DNA from: Candidatus Bathyarchaeum sp.
GTDB taxonomy: Archaea > Thermoproteota > Bathyarchaeia > Bathyarchaeales > Bathyarchaeaceae
Length of the DNA stretch: 64,000 bases
NCBI GenBank assembly: GCA_026014565.1
Contig: JAOZIB010000002.1
Span: 19,840 to 83,839, forward strand
Reading direction: 5' to 3'
Within the stretch, counting starts at the first letter, position 1. The number at the start of each line of letters is the position of its first letter. The position numbers were made by a program, and so were the translations under genes. The notes under the pieces are model-generated. The model did no database searches, had not been told where the DNA came from, and worked only from the letters and a program-made list of their open reading frames with translations. Below, in pieces: positions 50,294 through 60,647 of the stretch.

Positions 50294-53200
50294 GTGACCG
50301 CGAAATTCAATGCTAATTCTAAACTTGTTTTAAGCCCAAAATATGACCCCCTTGAACTGGAAGCGAAGGTTCGTGCCTTTTGGGAAACAAACCAAATCCC
50401 CCAAAAAATTGAAAAAGCCCGAAAATTAAACAGCAAAAAACAGCTAGGCTACGTAGAAGGTCCGCCCACAATGAACGGAATCCCCCACGTGGGTCACGCT
50501 CGCGGACGGGTGATTAAGGATTTTCATTACCGCCTTAAGACCATGCAAAACTACTACGTTAGCTTCTGGGCAGGATGGGACACCCAAGGACTACCTGTGG
50601 AACTAGAAGTAGAAAAAACTCTGGGCGCAAAAAACAAAAAAGAACTCATCGCCCGGGTTGGCGAAGAAGCCTTTGTGGAAGAATGTAAAAAAAGTATCAT
50701 GAAATACCACAAGGAATGGGTCGCCGCAGACAACATGCTGGGCTTGTTTATTGATCACGACAAAGCGTATTACACCCATGAAGACCGATACATAGAACGT
50801 GAATGGCAATACCTCAAACGAGCATGGGAACAAAACCTCCTAGGAGAAGGCCATTATGTTGTTGCCTATTGTCCTCATTGTCAAACTTCCCTTAGCAACG
50901 CAGAGGTAGGATTAGGCTACAAAGAAGTAGAAGATCCTTCTATGCACTTCAAGTTCCGAGTGAAAGGCACCCAAAACGAATATTTTGTTGTCTGGACCAC
51001 CATGCCCTTCACCATCGTAACGGACCTCATAATTGGTGTAAACCCCAATGAAGACTACGTCAAAGTCAAAGTCAAGGATGAAACATGGATTTTGGCCAAA
51101 CAACGCGTTGAGCCAATCATGGAAATCCTAGAAATCGAAAATTACGAGATTATCGAGACCTTCAAAGGTAAAACTCTAGAAGGAAAAAAATACGAATACC
51201 CTCTCGCTGACTTGATACCTAAACAAGCAGAACTAGACAAGCACCCACTAATACACACCGTCGTAACCGAAGAGTTTGTAGATATGACCACCGCAACTGG
51301 AATTGTTCACCTTGCACCTGCAAACGGTGAAGACGACAACGCTGCAGCACAAAAACGAGACCTGCCTGCTTTTGTTCCTTTTGATGAACAAGCTTTGTTC
51401 ACTGAAGAAGCAGGCAAATTTGCTGGAATCTTTGTTCGCAAAGCCGACAAAATGGTGGTAGAAGAACTCGAAAACCGTGGGTTGCTTCTTAAAATTGGCA
51501 GAGTAAGGCACGAATACCCTACGTGTTGGCGTAGCCATCACAAATTGATATGGATGGCAAGGCGAGAATACTTCATCTGGTCAAACAAAATCAATAGCAA
51601 AGTCATGCAAGCTGCAAAGAAAGTAAAATACTTCTATGACAGCCCAAAAAACAGGTTCGTTGCTTTTCTGAAAGAGGGAAAACCATGGTGCATCTCCCGA
51701 GACCGCGTCTGGGGTTCACCCCTGCCCATATGGGTATGCGAAGAATGTGGAGAAAAAACCTTAGTGGCTTCAAAAGAAGAAATCCGCCAAAAAGCCATTG
51801 ACCTCCCCAGTCAAGACTTTGAACTTCACAAACCCTGGATAGATAGAATTACCCTCAAATGTGAAAAATGTGGCGGAAAAATGTTCCGTGAATCTTTTGT
51901 CTTGGATGTTTGGCACAACAGCGGGGCTTCACCCTACGCGAGATTTACAGACGAAGAATTCAACACTTTGGTCCCAACTAACTTCTTAACCGAGGCAGTA
52001 GACCAAACCCGCGGATGGGCAAACTCTTTGCTGCTAGAAAACGTCATATTAACTGGAAAACCCCAAGCCCCCTACGAAGAGTTCTTGTTCCAAGGATTCG
52101 TGTTAGATGCCAAAGGCCGAAAAATGAGCAAAAGCCTAGGCAACGTTTTGGAAACCAAAAAGCTTCTTGAAGAAAAATCTGCAGACGTTACAAGATTTTA
52201 TTTCCTTTGGAAATGTTCACCTATCGACTCCATGAACTTTGACCTCAACGAACTAAGAAAACGACCCTACCAAGTCCTTAGCACCTTGTATCACTTGCAC
52301 AACTTTTTTATGCAAAATGCAGAATACGACCACTTCGACCCAACCAGCCACACCTTACAATGGGCAACAAAAGAAAAACTACTCACTGAACCAGACATGT
52401 GGCTGTTGTCTAAAGTTCAAAAACTTGTCAGGGACTACACCAAAAAATCAGAAGAATGCCAATTCAATTTCGCCTTGTCCGAATTGGAAGAATTTGTCGT
52501 TAACATCCTAAGCCGAGAATATGTTCCCATGGTCCGAAAAGACCTTTGGAGCGATGAACCCGAAACTCTCAATCGCAGACTGGCTGTTTATGCAACCCTT
52601 TGGTACGCCCTTAAAACATTGGTGTTACTGTTTAACCCCATCTGCCCATACATCAGCGAAACATTACATCAGGCCGTCTACAAAAAACTTGATCCCAGTC
52701 TCGCAGAAACTATCAACCTAGAAAACTGGCCAACTCCTGACACAAACCTTGAAGACGACCTCTTGGAAACCGAATTCGCCATTCTGCAAGAAACCCTTCC
52801 AATTGTGTATTCTGCCCGACAAAATGCTCAACTAAAACGTCGATGGCCTCTTGCAAAAGTAACCATAGTTGCACCCAAAGAAGTCCAAAACGCAATAAGC
52901 AAACTGGAAAGCCTGTTTTTAGAACTTGCCAACGTAAAAGCCGTAGAATGCACTGAAAAGCTTCCTGAAGTGGATCCTGAACAATGGGCAACCGAGTCTG
53001 AAGACAAAATAACTGTAATGGTCTGCAAAGTCCGAGACGACAAACTCGAAGGCGAAGGCCTAATGCGCGATTTAGCTAGACGCGTCCAAGCCCTGCGAAA
53101 AGAACTAGGCTTTTCACCCACAGACATTGTTGATGCTGTTTACCTTGCAGAACTTGAACCCCGAAACGCTGAACTCCTTCAACCATTCATGGCTGAGATG

Positions 53201-53314
53201 GAAGAACTTGTCCGCACCAAAAAAATTACTCTTCACGAAAACCATGAAACCATCGAAGCAGACTGGCACCCAGACAAACTTGACAAAAAGAAACTATACA
53301 TTGCAGTCTTGTAA
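50294..53314 (+). CDS. ileS: Isoleucyl-tRNA synthetase
   Basis: Charges tRNA-Ile with isoleucine. 1006 residues, GTG start. The class I HIGH motif is HVGH at 65-68 within PPTMNGIPHVGHARG. The editing domain (about 190-390) contains VVWTTMPFTIVT. Two zinc-binding pairs (CEECGEK and CEKCGGK, about 482-530) are present. The catalytic lysine loop is KMSKS at 610-614. The C-terminal anticodon-binding region ends with the archaeal and eukaryotic-type extension. Length and motif order match the archaeal form. It is monocistronic and follows a terminator. Confidence 0.96.
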   Translation: MTAKFNANSKLVLSPKYDPLELEAKVRAFWETNQIPQKIEKARKLNSKKQLGYVEGPPTMNGIPHVGHARGRVIKDFHYRLKTMQNYYVSFWAGWDTQGLPVELEVEKTLGAKNKKELIARVGEEAFVEECKKSIMKYHKEWVAADNMLGLFIDHDKAYYTHEDRYIEREWQYLKRAWEQNLLGEGHYVVAYCPHCQTSLSNAEVGLGYKEVEDPSMHFKFRVKGTQNEYFVVWTTMPFTIVTDLIIGVNPNEDYVKVKVKDETWILAKQRVEPIMEILEIENYEIIETFKGKTLEGKKYEYPLADLIPKQAELDKHPLIHTVVTEEFVDMTTATGIVHLAPANGEDDNAAAQKRDLPAFVPFDEQALFTEEAGKFAGIFVRKADKMVVEELENRGLLLKIGRVRHEYPTCWRSHHKLIWMARREYFIWSNKINSKVMQAAKKVKYFYDSPKNRFVAFLKEGKPWCISRDRVWGSPLPIWVCEECGEKTLVASKEEIRQKAIDLPSQDFELHKPWIDRITLKCEKCGGKMFRESFVLDVWHNSGASPYARFTDEEFNTLVPTNFLTEAVDQTRGWANSLLLENVILTGKPQAPYEEFLFQGFVLDAKGRKMSKSLGNVLETKKLLEEKSADVTRFYFLWKCSPIDSMNFDLNELRKRPYQVLSTLYHLHNFFMQNAEYDHFDPTSHTLQWATKEKLLTEPDMWLLSKVQKLVRDYTKKSEECQFNFALSELEEFVVNILSREYVPMVRKDLWSDEPETLNRRLAVYATLWYALKTLVLLFNPICPYISETLHQAVYKKLDPSLAETINLENWPTPDTNLEDDLLETEFAILQETLPIVYSARQNAQLKRRWPLAKVTIVAPKEVQNAISKLESLFLELANVKAVECTEKLPEVDPEQWATESEDKITVMVCKVRDDKLEGEGLMRDLARRVQALRKELGFSPTDIVDAVYLAELEPRNAELLQPFMAEMEELVRTKKITLHENHETIEADWHPDKLDKKKLYIAVL

Positions 53315-53324
53315 CCTCAAGACT

Positions 53325-53834
53325 TCATTTTCCTTTTTTTGAACGCATGAAATACCCTGCACGGGTAGCTAGACTAATCACCGTGGAAACCCCAATCCCC
53401 AGGGTAACTATGCTGTAGACTATTTGTTCAGAAAATAACAAAGTTAACCCGATTCCTCCATACATCAAGCTACCGTAATATTTTCCGATTGGGTCATAAG
53501 TTGTTCTTTTCAGGTAAAGACTGCTTAAAATGAACTGACCAAAAACTAAGCAAATCAACAAAACAATCCAGACAGGATACAATCCCTTATTGACAAAAAC
53601 AAGAAACATCACAAAAACAAACACAAAATCTGCAATCACATCAAAGTATGAACCCAACTGAGAGGCTGTTTCAAACTTTTTTGCAACGTATCCATCCAAA
53701 AAATCTGAAAACACAGCAAACAAAAACAACAGATACGTTAATGCTATGATTTCTTGATTAACCGAGTAAACAAGAAAAGGTAAGGCAACAACCCGAAAAG
53801 ACGTTATTGCCCACGACAGACTGCCTTTATTCAA
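53325..53834 (-). CDS. CDP-alcohol phosphatidyltransferase
   Basis: 169 residues with about five membrane helices. The family signature is complete: DFLDGYVAKKFETASQLGSY followed by FDVIAD (D-x2-D-G-x2-A-x9-G-x3-D-x3-D). These enzymes move a phosphoalcohol from a CDP-lipid or CDP-alcohol to an acceptor to build polar lipid head groups. The alcohol is unknown. The TTG start overlaps the end of the flavodoxin-like gene, so they are coupled. Confidence 0.88.
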   Translation of the reverse strand: MNKGSLSWAITSFRVVALPFLVYSVNQEIIALTYLLFLFAVFSDFLDGYVAKKFETASQLGSYFDVIADFVFVFVMFLVFVNKGLYPVWIVLLICLVFGQFILSSLYLKRTTYDPIGKYYGSLMYGGIGLTLLFSEQIVYSIVTLGIGVSTVISLATRAGYFMRSKKGK

Positions 53835-54402
53835 TTACAAAATCTCTTCCCGCTTCCTTGGCAAGTTCCAAGGGGTCACCATCATCGGGTGCACTAGTAA
53901 ACAAGGACACAACTTCCACAACAGAACCTCCATGTTCTTCAACTATCTGTTGCATTGTTGCTTCTGCACCTCCATCACTGCCTCCTGAAGTAACCAATAG
54001 CACTGTGTCTATGCCGTTTAAGTCTCCTATTCTTTCTACATGGCGCTGAATAGTTACACTTGCATTACCTGCGTAAACAGGTGAACCCAAAACCAACAAA
54101 GAATACTCTGTCAAATCTGTCGGCGCCTGAGCGCTTGCAGTGGTTATTTCCACTCGCCAATCATTTTCTGTTAGACCATTGGCAAACGCATAGGTTGTGT
54201 CCTGCATAAATGACGAAAGACCCGGGTGATAAATAATTAATGCAGTTTGAGGCCCGTTAGCATTCATAACCTCTAAGTCACTGGTGTAATCGCTACTAAT
54301 TTTAAAGAAAATAAACCCTACAAGACCTGTAACAATTACGAAAAAAGATAAAACAGCTACAACCACAATTTGTTTCCATTTCTTTTGTGGCCAAAATCTC
54401 AT
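53827..54402 (-). CDS. Membrane-anchored flavodoxin-like protein
   Basis: 191 residues. After a basic N-terminus, one membrane helix (about 12-34) anchors a domain of flavodoxin fold: TALIIYHPGLSSFMQDTTYA for the FMN phosphate loop and SLLVLGSPVYAGNAS for the isoalloxazine contact region. The orientation would place the domain outside the cytoplasm, which is unusual for a flavodoxin. The acidic C-terminus ends at the stop that overlaps the phosphatidyltransferase start. It may carry electrons or bind another ligand; FMN binding is inferred. Confidence 0.75.
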   Translation of the reverse strand: MRFWPQKKWKQIVVVAVLSFFVIVTGLVGFIFFKISSDYTSDLEVMNANGPQTALIIYHPGLSSFMQDTTYAFANGLTENDWRVEITTASAQAPTDLTEYSLLVLGSPVYAGNASVTIQRHVERIGDLNGIDTVLLVTSGGSDGGAEATMQQIVEEHGGSVVEVVSLFTSAPDDGDPLELAKEAGRDFVIE

Positions 54403-54484
54403 TTTTTATTCCCTTACGTATGATTTGATGCTTAACTATATTAGTTTTCTAGGTGTCATAAGATTACAAACAGGAGATACACAG

Positions 54485-55444
54485 GTGCCTACAAAAATCA
54501 AGTTTGGAGTGTTTCTTCCCTTTTATGCTTTCAGAAACCAAAAACAATCCAATGATTTGTTTAACCAACTGAAAAACACTGTCCAAACCTGTGAACAGCT
54601 TGGTTACGATTCAGTTTGGATAGATGACCATCTGATGCTAGGACAAATTCCAATTCTTGAATGTTGGACAGCCCTGTCAGCCCTTGCATGTACCACAAAA
54701 AAAATCAAACTAGGCACCATGGTGACCTGCAACTCCTTTAGAAACCCTGCCTTACTTGCTAAAATGGCTGCAACCTTTGATGTCTTGTCCAACGGCAGAC
54801 TCGAATTAGGCATTGGAGCAGGAGTACAAAAAAGCGAACACGAAGCATATGGTTATACGTTTTTTTCAACCATAGAAAGAATACAACGCTTGAATGAAGC
54901 AATAGAAATCATAAAAAAAATGTGGACAGAAAACAACTCAAGCCATACAGGAAAACATTATCAAATAACCAACGCCATTTGTGAACCAAAACCTCACCAA
55001 AAGCCCCATCCTCCACTAGTTGTTGGTGGTGGAGGCGAAAAATTAACTCTTCAAGTAACTGCTCGTCATGCTAACCGATACGATTGGGGTTATCTATCTT
55101 CTTTTGAAGAATATGTAAACAAAATGGAGGTTCTAAAAAATCACTGTACAGTTGTAGGCAGAAACTTTGAAGAAATTGAAAAATCATGCTGGCCTGCAGG
55201 ACAAATTTTCCTTGGAAAAACAAAAAAAGATGCTGAAAACATGGTTTCTCAAATGTTACCCGAGGGGGTTTGCTTGGAAGATTTTGTACGCGCAAGTTTT
55301 GTTGGCACCCCTGAATCTATTATAGAATTACTAAAACCATATCAAAAGTTGGGGGTTACACAATTCATGCTATACTTTGCTAACCTGCCACAAACTGATA
55401 GCTTACAGCTTTTTGCTGAAAAAGTCATTCCTAAGATGTGCTAA
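54485..55444 (+). CDS. LLM-class F420-type oxidoreductase
   Basis: About 319 residues of the luciferase-like monooxygenase fold. It begins KIKFGVFLPFYAFR, with GYDSVWIDDHLMLG, KLGTMVTCNSFRNPALLAKM, GRLELGIGAGVQ and HPPLVVGGGGEK. These are the barrel strands and cofactor loops of archaeal F420- or FMN-dependent members. F420 is inferred from lineage and family, not from a unique residue. The GTG at 54485 has AGGAG eight bases upstream, so I reject the longer ATG at 54425. Confidence 0.88.
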   Translation: MPTKIKFGVFLPFYAFRNQKQSNDLFNQLKNTVQTCEQLGYDSVWIDDHLMLGQIPILECWTALSALACTTKKIKLGTMVTCNSFRNPALLAKMAATFDVLSNGRLELGIGAGVQKSEHEAYGYTFFSTIERIQRLNEAIEIIKKMWTENNSSHTGKHYQITNAICEPKPHQKPHPPLVVGGGGEKLTLQVTARHANRYDWGYLSSFEEYVNKMEVLKNHCTVVGRNFEEIEKSCWPAGQIFLGKTKKDAENMVSQMLPEGVCLEDFVRASFVGTPESIIELLKPYQKLGVTQFMLYFANLPQTDSLQLFAEKVIPKMC

Positions 55445-55460
55445 ACTCTTTTTGTTGATT

Positions 55461-56513
55461 TTACATTGGAACAACCGAAAGTATGAACACAACAACTAGT
55501 ATTATTGCACCAATTTTTCGATTGTTTGTAATTTCTGAAACATCATCCAACGGTCCAGGGTGATTAGTTGAAGAGAAAAACAAGGCAAAAACAGCCATAG
55601 TCCACCAACCAATTAATGCTAACAAAACGATTCCTATGTAAGAGACAATTTTGTGTTGTTTGTCATTCATTACACTTCGGGCAACATGACCCCCATCAAA
55701 CATTCCAGAAGGAACCAGATTAAGCATAGTTACCACCATGCCGACCCATCCTGCAAAAGCAACAGGATGAATTATTAATGCTTCTCCCACTCCGCTGGGT
55801 GGCAATCCCATTAGGATTAATTGGAACAACAAGGGAATAGGAAGAGATGTTGCTTCTGGATTCACTGGTCCGTATGTGGACAATTGTATTCCGATAATTG
55901 CTACTATTGTTGCAATTATAAAACCAGTTATCGGTCCAGTGAAACCAATATCGAAAAGGGCGTCCCTGTTTGGTGGAAGGGCTTTTTGTCTGATAATTGC
56001 TCCAAAAGTTCCAATACCCAATGGATAGGGTATTCCTGGAAGAAAATATGGGTAACTGGCGTCGACTTCATGTTTGTCGGCAAGGAGTTTATGTCCCATT
56101 TCATGGGTTCCAAGTATCAGCATGATAGCAACTGTGAATAATGTGGCACCTACAATTTCGCCGTCTGCTAGAAAATATCCTGAAATGAACAATGTAGTAA
56201 GAGTTGCAAAAAACAATACAACATTAATTATGGGTTTACTGGGTTTCACCGGAGGTTTTGCAACAATTCGCAAAATGACTTTTCCGTGGCTTTTTCTTAA
56301 TATTGGAATAAGCTTTATCGAATCCAATCGGTTTACTAGTCTCAAAAAAGCTTGTTTTGTTTCTTGATTGTACCTGATGTAAAATGTTGGAATTCCATGT
56401 TCAACAAAGCCTTCTTCTACGTCAAATTCTGGAACAACTAGGCTTTGGATTTGTTCAAATGTTGGCAAGTTGATTGATTCAGAAAAATCGTTGTCAGAAT
56501 ATGCACAACACAT
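55461..56513 (-). CDS. Site-2-protease-type membrane zinc metalloprotease (M50 family)
   Basis: 350 residues. A soluble N-terminal part (1-95) is followed by a membrane bundle. The zinc site is LILGTHEMGHKLLA (HExxH type, about 135-148). The third ligand lies in NLVPSGMFDGGHVA (about 262-275), and an internal GPITGF motif is present. The overall layout resembles the plant and cyanobacterial EGY-type proteases rather than SpoIVFB. Such enzymes cut membrane-spanning substrates inside the bilayer. The substrate is unknown; it converges on the LLM gene with 16 bases between. Confidence 0.88.
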   Translation of the reverse strand: MCCAYSDNDFSESINLPTFEQIQSLVVPEFDVEEGFVEHGIPTFYIRYNQETKQAFLRLVNRLDSIKLIPILRKSHGKVILRIVAKPPVKPSKPIINVVLFFATLTTLFISGYFLADGEIVGATLFTVAIMLILGTHEMGHKLLADKHEVDASYPYFLPGIPYPLGIGTFGAIIRQKALPPNRDALFDIGFTGPITGFIIATIVAIIGIQLSTYGPVNPEATSLPIPLLFQLILMGLPPSGVGEALIIHPVAFAGWVGMVVTMLNLVPSGMFDGGHVARSVMNDKQHKIVSYIGIVLLALIGWWTMAVFALFFSSTNHPGPLDDVSEITNNRKIGAIILVVVFILSVVPM

Positions 56514-56735
56514 TGTAACCTTGTATTGGAGGATTCTAATAGTATTAGAATCTTATGTAAAACAATGTAACATTTCACATTTTTTGAGGCACCCCCCAAA
56601 AAGTTAACTGGATTAACCTTAAGACGTTATCCTCCGATGTGATGGAATATGTTATTAACTCCCGTGTCTTAGCATTTTATTTGTCCGTAGGGTTTAAGGA
56701 CTAGTTTGATTATTCATGCCCTGACTATTCGATGG

Positions 56736-57899
56736 ATGGTGACTAGGATTAACCAGCAAATTTCTGGAGTAGGATATGTCGAACAAATCAATAACAATCT
56801 TTTAGCGTTAACCGCAGACGAACTGCGCCCCTTATATGAAAGCTTGAGAACAGCTGACTGTATTGTATGTGGTGGTTCGGGAAGGTCTCTTTACTCCTTA
56901 AACATCGCCATGAGCCAAATAGCAATGATGAACGAGAACAAAGTTGTAATCAGTAGAGAAGACGTAGGTTTTCCGGGACGTGGAATGTATGATGCCGCTT
57001 CTGAACTGGAAAGGCGTCATGACAAAATCGTTTTGTTAATCAACTCTGGAAGCGGAAAATCCGATGACCCTATGCATCTCGCTGAAGAACTTGAAAAATA
57101 CTTGAAAGAAACAGGCAGCACCCACTTCAGCATGGGTTTGATAACTTCTAACCGAAAATCTGTTCTTGCAGATATTGTGAACAAACACGGTCACACTATT
57201 GAAGTAAAAGGCCGAATTAAACAACAAGTACCCTCAATAGATGATTACCGCCAAATCGGAATAATGGGAGATATGTTTGAGTTAGGAAGCCTATTTTTGT
57301 TGCAGATGATGGCTGAAGCAATATCTGAAAACAGTCCAGTTGAACGGGTTTTAGAACTTATACGCGAAGAAGCACCAATTTTAACAGAAATCACTGAAAA
57401 CTCAGCTAAATGTGAAGCCACAAAAGTCGCAGTAGAATTTCTGGAAAGAGGCAGTGACGTATTTCTTGGTGGGCGGGGAACCGCTGAAGAAGTAGCCAAA
57501 ATGACTGCTGTGCGACTGTTTCACCTCAAAAAGTTTCTGGGTGACAACGTTTACGTTGCCCGAGGCGTTAACACTCCCCATCCTCGAGCTGGAGACCTAG
57601 AGATTCTAATTTCTTACTCGGGGCGAACTAAACCAGTTGTTGGATGGTGTAAACGCTTCAAAGGTCTAGGAGGAACCGTTTTCTCTATTATCGGTCGCGA
57701 AGGAAGTGCTTTAGACGAAAACTCTGACCTCAAAATCTTTCTGGAAGAAGCTGTTGAAAAGGGAAAACCCCGTAGATTTTACATGCGAGCCGCTTATGTT
57801 CTAAGCTGTTTACCAATTCTACTGACGGCCCGATTAAACGCCAAAGGACTGATTATGCCTGAATACATCCTGCAATGGTATCACAGTGCAATAGAATAA
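56736..57899 (+). CDS. Tandem SIS-domain sugar isomerase-like protein
   Basis: About 387 residues with two sugar isomerase (SIS) domains, approximately 15-190 and 205-380. The first has IVCGGSGRSLYSLNIAMSQ and LLINSGSGKSDDP; the second has VFLGGRGTAEEVAKMTAVRL and ILISYSGRTKPVVGW. Serine/threonine loops of this type bind sugar phosphates. The layout recalls GlmS-type isomerase halves and 6-phospho-3-hexuloisomerases, but the catalytic residues are not distinct enough to name a substrate. The longest frame begins at a TTG at 56706. Confidence 0.78.
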   Translation: MVTRINQQISGVGYVEQINNNLLALTADELRPLYESLRTADCIVCGGSGRSLYSLNIAMSQIAMMNENKVVISREDVGFPGRGMYDAASELERRHDKIVLLINSGSGKSDDPMHLAEELEKYLKETGSTHFSMGLITSNRKSVLADIVNKHGHTIEVKGRIKQQVPSIDDYRQIGIMGDMFELGSLFLLQMMAEAISENSPVERVLELIREEAPILTEITENSAKCEATKVAVEFLERGSDVFLGGRGTAEEVAKMTAVRLFHLKKFLGDNVYVARGVNTPHPRAGDLEILISYSGRTKPVVGWCKRFKGLGGTVFSIIGREGSALDENSDLKIFLEEAVEKGKPRRFYMRAAYVLSCLPILLTARLNAKGLIMPEYILQWYHSAIE

Positions 57900-57913
57900 A
57901 AAAAATTGTGTTT

Positions 57914-57939
57914 ACAGCAGAAAAAAAAATATCTGCTGT
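57914..57939. terminator. Hairpin between convergent SIS and ilvD genes
   Basis: ACAGCAGA and TCTGCTGT pair as an 8-bp stem around an A-rich loop. Read on the minus strand the loop is a T-run. It sits between the two stop codons. Confidence 0.5.
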
Positions 57940-59600
57940 TAAATACCTTTTTTGAGTATGCTTCCTTTGTGGGCAGACTGAACCATCTGAGAATAACGGG
58001 CCAAATAACCTGTTTTAACGCTGGGTTCTTTGGGTGTCCATGCTTTTGCTCTTTTTTCTAATTCTTCCGGGCTCAGTTTTACTCTTAGGCTTCTGTTTGG
58101 GACATCGATTTCTATTATGTCGCCGTCTTTTACTAGACCAATTGCTCCTCCAACAGCGGCTTCAGGTGCTACATGTCCAATGCAGGGTCCTCGGGTCGCG
58201 CCAGAAAATCGGCCATCAGTAATCAAGGCAACAGATTCACTCAAACCCATGCCCGCAATGCTCGCAGTAGGTGTAAGCATCTCACGCATTCCAGGACCAC
58301 CTTTTGGGCCCTCGTAACGAATAACAACCACATCGCCTTTCTGGATTTTTTTGTTCAGTATTGCTTCCATTGCAGCTTCTTCTGAATCAAAAGTTTTGGC
58401 GGGACCACTATGAACCATCATGTTTGCTGAAATCCCTGCAGCTTTTACTACTGCACCATCCTCGGCCAAGTTTCCTGTAAGAATTGCTATTCCCCCTTCT
58501 TTGTGTACTGGGTTGTTTATTGGTCGAATTATTTCGGGATTGTTTACTGTGATGTGTTCTATGTTTTCTTTTACTGTTTTTCCTGTTACTGTTTTTTGAT
58601 CCAGATACAATGAATCTTTAAGGGTTTTCATAACTGCTGGGATTCCGCCTGCCTGATCAAGGTCTTGCATGTCGTAGGGTCCACTTGGAATCATGCTGCA
58701 GATATGGGGAACTTGTTTGCTTAGTTGGTCAAACATGGACAGGGGCAAATCAACTTCGGACTCGTTTGCAATTGCCGTGACATGCAAAACTGTATTTGTT
58801 GAACCACCTAATGCCATGTCCACCATGATGGCGTTCTTGAACGCATTGGCCGTTAGGATGTCTCTTGGTTTAAGGTCTTCTTTTATCAGGCCGACTATTC
58901 GTTCTCCGGTTGCTTTGGCGATTCGTATTCTTTCTGCACTTACTGCTGCAGGAGTAGCACAACCAGTTAGTGACATGCCTAACGCTTCAGTTACACATGC
59001 CATTGTGTTTGCTGTGAACATTCCATTACAAGAACCGCAACTCGGACATGCAACATCTTCGAGGCATTTCAATTCTGTTTCATCCATTTTGCCTGCAGCA
59101 ACTTTTCCGATTGCTTCAAACATGGAATCAGTTCCTACTTTTTTGCCGTTGTAGTTGCCTGAAAGCATTGGGCCACCAGTGACCATTATTGCTGGAATGT
59201 TAAGTCTAGCAGCGGCCATCAACATGCCCGGTGTGATTTTGTCACAGGTGCTAATCATTACTATGCCATCAAATCTGTGGGCTTGAACCATGCTTTCAAC
59301 ACAATCTGCAATCAACTCCCTAGACGGCAAAGAATATCGCATTCCGTTGTGGCCCATGGCGATTCCGTCACAAATTCCTATTGTGTTGAATTCAAAAGGC
59401 ACTCCACCTGCGGCTATTATGCCTGCTTTTACTGATTCAGCTACTTGTTTAAGGTGAATGTGACCTGGAACTACATCAGTGAAGCTGTTTACTACCCCAA
59501 TGAATGGTTTAGCAATGTCTTTGTCTCCAAGCCCAAGAGCCTTCAATAAGGCGCGGTGAGGGGCTCGTTCAAAACCTACTTTTACTGCGTCGCTTCTCAA
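57939..59600 (-). CDS. ilvD: Dihydroxy-acid dehydratase
   Basis: Makes the 2-keto acids of valine and isoleucine from dihydroxy acids with an Fe-S cluster. 553 residues. Signatures are [44 protein letters not shown] and [16 protein letters not shown]. The cluster cysteines lie in CDK and CGSC. The start is a TTG or ATG near 59600 within AACCTACT, and no operon partner is adjacent. Together with the isopropylmalate-type synthase and ilvB at the right end it marks a branched-chain amino acid locus. Confidence 0.95.
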   Translation of the reverse strand: MRSDAVKVGFERAPHRALLKALGLGDKDIAKPFIGVVNSFTDVVPGHIHLKQVAESVKAGIIAAGGVPFEFNTIGICDGIAMGHNGMRYSLPSRELIADCVESMVQAHRFDGIVMISTCDKITPGMLMAAARLNIPAIMVTGGPMLSGNYNGKKVGTDSMFEAIGKVAAGKMDETELKCLEDVACPSCGSCNGMFTANTMACVTEALGMSLTGCATPAAVSAERIRIAKATGERIVGLIKEDLKPRDILTANAFKNAIMVDMALGGSTNTVLHVTAIANESEVDLPLSMFDQLSKQVPHICSMIPSGPYDMQDLDQAGGIPAVMKTLKDSLYLDQKTVTGKTVKENIEHITVNNPEIIRPINNPVHKEGGIAILTGNLAEDGAVVKAAGISANMMVHSGPAKTFDSEEAAMEAILNKKIQKGDVVVIRYEGPKGGPGMREMLTPTASIAGMGLSESVALITDGRFSGATRGPCIGHVAPEAAVGGAIGLVKDGDIIEIDVPNRSLRVKLSPEELEKRAKAWTPKEPSVKTGYLARYSQMVQSAHKGSILKKGI

Positions 59601-59717
59601 CTATTAACCCTCGTAATGGTTAACTAAAGACGGACTTGTTCTGTTAAATGTTTTGACCGTCTGAAAATGTTGCATTTTATTGTTTGAACTTTAAAAAGAA
59701 AGCCAGCATATCATTTG

Positions 59718-60614
59718 ATGTGCACCAATTTGTTTTCAAAAAAAATTGCAGAAATCAAATCAGACCGAACAAGTGGCGCCAGCCAAATTGCCCGAAACGC
59801 TTTAACTGTTCTCAAATGCTTTGCTCAAACAAACAGATCCAAAAGTTCCAAAATTTTTGTAACCGAGTTTACAGAATTGGGTAAACAACTCTTTGAAACA
59901 AGGCCAAACATGGCTCCTGTTCAAAATTTAGTTGCTCAAATCGTCTATGGAGTTAACTCTTTAGAGAAACATGACCTAGGTTTAATTCAAAATGTGACAT
60001 TATCAAAAATCGATGCTTTAATCCAACAGTCTGAATCTGCAGTTAAAGAATCTGCTGAGCATGCAGCTAGTTTAATTGGCGACTTTGATCGTGTGTCAAC
60101 TTGTAGTTACAGTTCAACAACATGTGAAGCCTTTAAAACCGCAAAGAATCAAGGAAAACAATTCAAGGTTTTTGTTGCAGAATCTAAAACCGCTGACAAC
60201 CGGTTTAGTTATGGAAACGATTTAGCAACTTTTCTTGAATCAATAGATGTTCCTGTGCAGGTTTTTCCAGATAACAAAATTTCAGAATATGTTCAAAAGA
60301 CCAACTGTGCTTTAGTTGGAGCAGATAGTATTCTAGCGGATGGCTCTGTTATCAACGGAACCCCAACACGAGATGTTGCTCTTGCCTCAAAGAACTATAG
60401 TATTCCATTTTATTGTGTTTGTGAAACGGCAAAAGTAAACGCGTTAACTTATCTCAGCAAAAAAGGTGAGGTGAAACAAGGTTTTGACGTTATTACATCT
60501 GATTTGTTGACTGGTGTAATAACTGAAAATGGAATTTTGAACAAAAAAACCATACGTGATTTGATGAAAGAAAAAGCCAAGTTTTTGGAATTTTTTTCTG
60601 TAACTAGAGTTTAG
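59718..60614 (+). CDS. eIF2B-like / ribose-1,5-bisphosphate isomerase superfamily protein
   Basis: About 298 residues. The N-terminal helical part has TSGASQIARNALTVLK. The Rossmann-like C-terminal domain has CSYSSTTCEAFKTAKNQ, VFVAESKTADNR and GADSILADGSVINGTPTRDVALAS, which is the conserved loop of archaeal eIF2B-alpha/delta and R15P isomerase relatives. The normal NK at the loop is IN here. The function could be sugar-phosphate isomerisation or nucleotide metabolism rather than translation. It is divergent from ilvD. Confidence 0.83.
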   Translation: MCTNLFSKKIAEIKSDRTSGASQIARNALTVLKCFAQTNRSKSSKIFVTEFTELGKQLFETRPNMAPVQNLVAQIVYGVNSLEKHDLGLIQNVTLSKIDALIQQSESAVKESAEHAASLIGDFDRVSTCSYSSTTCEAFKTAKNQGKQFKVFVAESKTADNRFSYGNDLATFLESIDVPVQVFPDNKISEYVQKTNCALVGADSILADGSVINGTPTRDVALASKNYSIPFYCVCETAKVNALTYLSKKGEVKQGFDVITSDLLTGVITENGILNKKTIRDLMKEKAKFLEFFSVTRV

Positions 60615-60647
60615 TGCCAAAAATACAAAACACCAAAAATTACCGGC

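Noticed and set aside
56706-57899. Bifunctional phosphoglucose/phosphomannose isomerase
   Set aside because: Two SIS domains are present, but I could not identify the signature residues of that family, so only a tandem SIS call is made.
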